A stretch of 64,000 bases of DNA from QIAW01 sp035487295 (GTDB taxonomy: Bacteria > Acidobacteriota > Terriglobia > Terriglobales > Acidobacteriaceae): contig DATHMH010000013.1 of assembly GCA_035487295.1 (NCBI GenBank), forward strand, positions 62,001 through 126,000. Direction: 5' to 3'. Below the pieces are notes generated by a model. The model did no database searches. It saw only the letters and a program-made list of their open reading frames with translations, and was not told the origin of the DNA. Shown here piece after piece: positions 61,910-64,000 of this stretch; the first letter of the stretch is position 1; every line of letters starts with the position of its first letter. The translations under genes were made by a program, and so were the position numbers.

Positions 61910-62805
61910 TCGACGTTCTGCACCTGCTCGCGCGCTTTCTCGATCTCCGATTTCATGGCCAGCCCCAGTTCGGTGATGCGCAGCCCTTCCCCGGCCAATC
62001 CTGCCGTCTTGGAGAGCAGGGTGTTGGCCTCGCGGTTCAGCTCCTGCAAAAGAAAATCCAGTTTCTTGCCGATCTCTCCCTCCGCCTCGAGCAGGCCGAG
62101 AAAATGCGCCACGTGCGCCTTGATGCGCACCACCTCTTCCTGCACGTCGCTGCGCTCGGCGAGGATGGCGGCCTCCTGCAGGATGCGGGCGGGGTCGGCG
62201 ATGGAGCCAATCAGCTCCTGAACTTTTGCGCTGATCTTTTCCATGTGTGCCCGGCTGATGACCGTACGCAATTTTTCCACCTCATCGGTGGCGGCTTGCA
62301 ATCGCTTCATGCGTTCGCGCAGCTCGCGCTCGATGCTGGCGCCTTCTTCGCTGCGCATCTGGTCGAGGCTCACGATGGCCTGTTCGGCCGTGGCCAGCAC
62401 GGCTGCCTCAAAGCCACTATTGCCGTTGAGGGCCGCAGAAGCCGTCAGGGCGCCGGGCAATTTCAATACGGCATTCAAGTCAGGCTCCGCGGCCACGCCA
62501 AATTCCTGTGCGGCATTGCGGTAGACACGAAGATACCCTCCCACCAGCTCGCGGTTGAGGGAAAAAAGATCGTCTCCGGCACGCTCTAATACGAGCGTTA
62601 CATCCAGGTGGCCGCGCGCCATCTTTTCTTTTAAAAGGCGGCGCAGCTTCATCTCCACCGCGTCGCTCTCGGCGGGCAAGCGCATGTTAAGGTCCAGAAA
62701 CTTGTGGTTCACCGATTTTAACGAGAGGGTGAAGCTGACCGGAGCAGTGGCTTCGCCGGCCTGTCCTTTCACCTGCGCATATCCCGTCATGGAGCGAATT
62801 GGCAT
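61906..62805 (-). CDS. yicC: YicC-family endoribonuclease
   Basis: 299 residues from ATG 62805 (MPIRSMTGYAQVKG, the usual YicC start); a longer ORF start at 62877 is not supported. The N-terminal domain has SLKSVNHKFLDLNMRLP, and the C-terminal DUF1732 domain has AHVAHFLGLLEAEGEIGKKL and DFLLQELNREANTLLSK. YicC proteins are RNA endonucleases studied in E. coli. It overlaps gmk by 4 bases. Confidence 0.93.
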   Translation of the reverse strand: MPIRSMTGYAQVKGQAGEATAPVSFTLSLKSVNHKFLDLNMRLPAESDAVEMKLRRLLKEKMARGHLDVTLVLERAGDDLFSLNRELVGGYLRVYRNAAQEFGVAAEPDLNAVLKLPGALTASAALNGNSGFEAAVLATAEQAIVSLDQMRSEEGASIERELRERMKRLQAATDEVEKLRTVISRAHMEKISAKVQELIGSIADPARILQEAAILAERSDVQEEVVRIKAHVAHFLGLLEAEGEIGKKLDFLLQELNREANTLLSKTAGLAGEGLRITELGLAMKSEIEKAREQVQNVE

Positions 62806-62827
62806 CTGGTTTTGTACCTGAGACCCT

Positions 62828-64000
62828 CTAGCTGATTGTGAGCCGGGGAATCTCGGAATCCACGAACTGCAAATCATACAGGCGGCGGTAAATCCCCAGC
62901 CGGCCCATCAGCTCTTCATGGGTTCCGCTATCGGAAATGGTTCCATTCTCCAGCACCACGATCCTGTCGGCGCGGCGCACGGTAGAGAGCCGGTGCGCAA
63001 TCACAAACACGGTGCGGCCCGCCATCAGGTTCTGCAGCGCCGATTGCACCAGCGCCTCTGATTCGGAATCGAGCGCGGAAGTGGCTTCGTCAAGCACCAG
63101 AATGGGCGCATTCTTGAGAATAGCGCGGGCAATGGCCAGGCGCTGCCGCTCGCCTCCGGAGAGGCGGGTGCCACGCTCTCCAATGACCGTGTCGTATCCC
63201 TCGGGCATCTGGCCGATAAAATCGTGCGCCAGGGCAGCCTTGGCCGCCGCCACTACCACTGACTGCTCGATGTTGGGCTGGCCATAGGCGATGTTGTTAC
63301 GCACCGTGTCGTTGAACAGAATGGTCTCTTGCGTAACCATCCCCACCTGGCTGCGCAGAGAAAGCACGGTCGCGTCGCGGATATCCTGCCCATCAATCAG
63401 CAGGCTGCCTCCGCTGACATCGAAAAATCGTGGGATGAGATTGGCCAGCGTGGTTTTTCCGGCGCCGCTGGAGCCGACAAAGGCCACAACCTCGCCTTTG
63501 CGGACCTCAAGATTTATATTGTGCAGCACTTCGCGGGCCTCGCCGTTCTCGCCATAAGTGAAGCATACATTGCGAAAGCTGATGGCGGAGTGGAATGCGG
63601 GAAGAATGCGGGCGTCGGGCCGCTCCTGCACGTCGTCATTTACGTCCATGAAATCGAAGATGGAAGAAGAGGCTCCCCGCGCTTGTTGAAAGCTGTTGTT
63701 AAAGAGAGCAAACTTGCGAATGGGATCGTAGAGTCTGAAAACGCCTGCGAGGAAAGCTATATACGCACCCTCAGTGAGTCTATGAGCGTTGATTTGACCG
63801 CGGCCCAGCGACAGCAGCAAGGCAATGGCGATGGTGCCGAAGATATCCATGAGCGGCGAACTTACCGATGAAGCCGCTACCCAGCGCAGGTTGGCGCGGA
63901 ACAGCCGCTGCGCGGCGCGGGAAAAACGACGGCTCTCCCACAGCTCCATGCCAAAGGCCTTGACGATGCGGTTGCCGGTAATGGTTTCATGCAAAATGTT
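62828..64000 (-). CDS. ABC exporter (MsbA-like), 5' part outside window
   Basis: About 390 residues visible; the N-terminal part lies off the window. The visible section has the end of the transmembrane domain (LHETITGNRIVKAFGMELWE, with an ICL coupling helix) and the complete ATPase: Walker A VGSSGAGKTTLANLIP, Q-loop QVGMVTQETILF, signature LSGGERQRLAIARAI, Walker B ILVLDEATSALD, switch His in IAHRLS. The architecture is that of a homodimeric lipid or drug flippase such as MsbA. Upstream of yicC by 22 bases. Confidence 0.9.
   Translation of the reverse strand, partial: NILHETITGNRIVKAFGMELWESRRFSRAAQRLFRANLRWVAASSVSSPLMDIFGTIAIALLLSLGRGQINAHRLTEGAYIAFLAGVFRLYDPIRKFALFNNSFQQARGASSSIFDFMDVNDDVQERPDARILPAFHSAISFRNVCFTYGENGEAREVLHNINLEVRKGEVVAFVGSSGAGKTTLANLIPRFFDVSGGSLLIDGQDIRDATVLSLRSQVGMVTQETILFNDTVRNNIAYGQPNIEQSVVVAAAKAALAHDFIGQMPEGYDTVIGERGTRLSGGERQRLAIARAILKNAPILVLDEATSALDSESEALVQSALQNLMAGRTVFVIAHRLSTVRRADRIVVLENGTISDSGTHEELMGRLGIYRRLYDLQFVDSEIPRLTIS

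Overview
The window reads as chromosomal DNA from an acidobacterium, most likely class Terriglobia (Koribacter/Acidobacteriales-like). This is an inference from gene content: a secreted von Willebrand protein of the type known as the VWFA-related Acidobacterial domain, a 1,329-residue Oar-like TonB receptor with a carboxypeptidase-regulatory domain, a DUF3160 protein, many secreted TPR proteins, and a G+C content that looks near 60%. No phage, transposase, integrase or CRISPR array is visible. Accessory DNA consists mainly of small palindromic or periodic dispersed repeats.

Layout. 1-8.6 kb: edge of a DinB-like gene, two secreted TPR proteins, rnc, three signal peptidase I genes (two made by a roughly 960-bp tandem duplication whose scar is readable), an AsmA-like gene and a secreted hypothetical. 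8.8-13.6 kb: MFS exporter, AAA ATPase, GNAT, paired DUF4440 genes, VIT-type transporter. 13.6-20.3 kb: a fatty-acid beta-oxidation locus (fadN-fadA-fadE order) behind a promoter whose spacer holds a Bacillus-FadR-type operator; a GIY-YIG gene, a decayed membrane gene and a MITE-like repeat lie inside it. 20.4-33.8 kb: CapA-like protein, DUF3160 protein, RhlE-type helicase, tRNA-Cys, GH3 beta-glucosidase, TPR protein, ffh, type IV pilin. 34-38.4 kb: histone-deacetylase-like protein and a chrB-DUF1259-chrA chromate locus. 38.6-42 kb: tmk, holB, VWA protein. 42.3-53.9 kb: TonB receptor, Hfq-like protein with a long N-terminal extension, dCTP deaminase with a zinc mini-protein, HU, M50 protease, priA, family-4 uracil-DNA glycosylase. 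54-59.2 kb: a minus-strand group described next. 59.6-64 kb: housekeeping run of ABC exporter (partial), yicC, gmk, rpoZ and coaBC.

The most notable locus is 54,293-56,244. It holds two overlapping genes that resemble, residue for residue at the catalytic positions, the cyanobacterial alkane pathway: an aldehyde-deformylating oxygenase-like diiron protein (all six iron ligands present, with matching spacing) and an acyl-ACP reductase-like protein (nucleotide-binding motif and the catalytic Cys present). Upstream on the same strand are an ABC-2 exporter pair, a YtrA-type GntR regulator and a lipocalin-like secreted protein, headed by a 32-bp perfect palindrome. This could be a regulated hydrocarbon or aldehyde system outside the cyanobacteria.

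All assignments come from reading the sequence and recalled family knowledge; no search was run.
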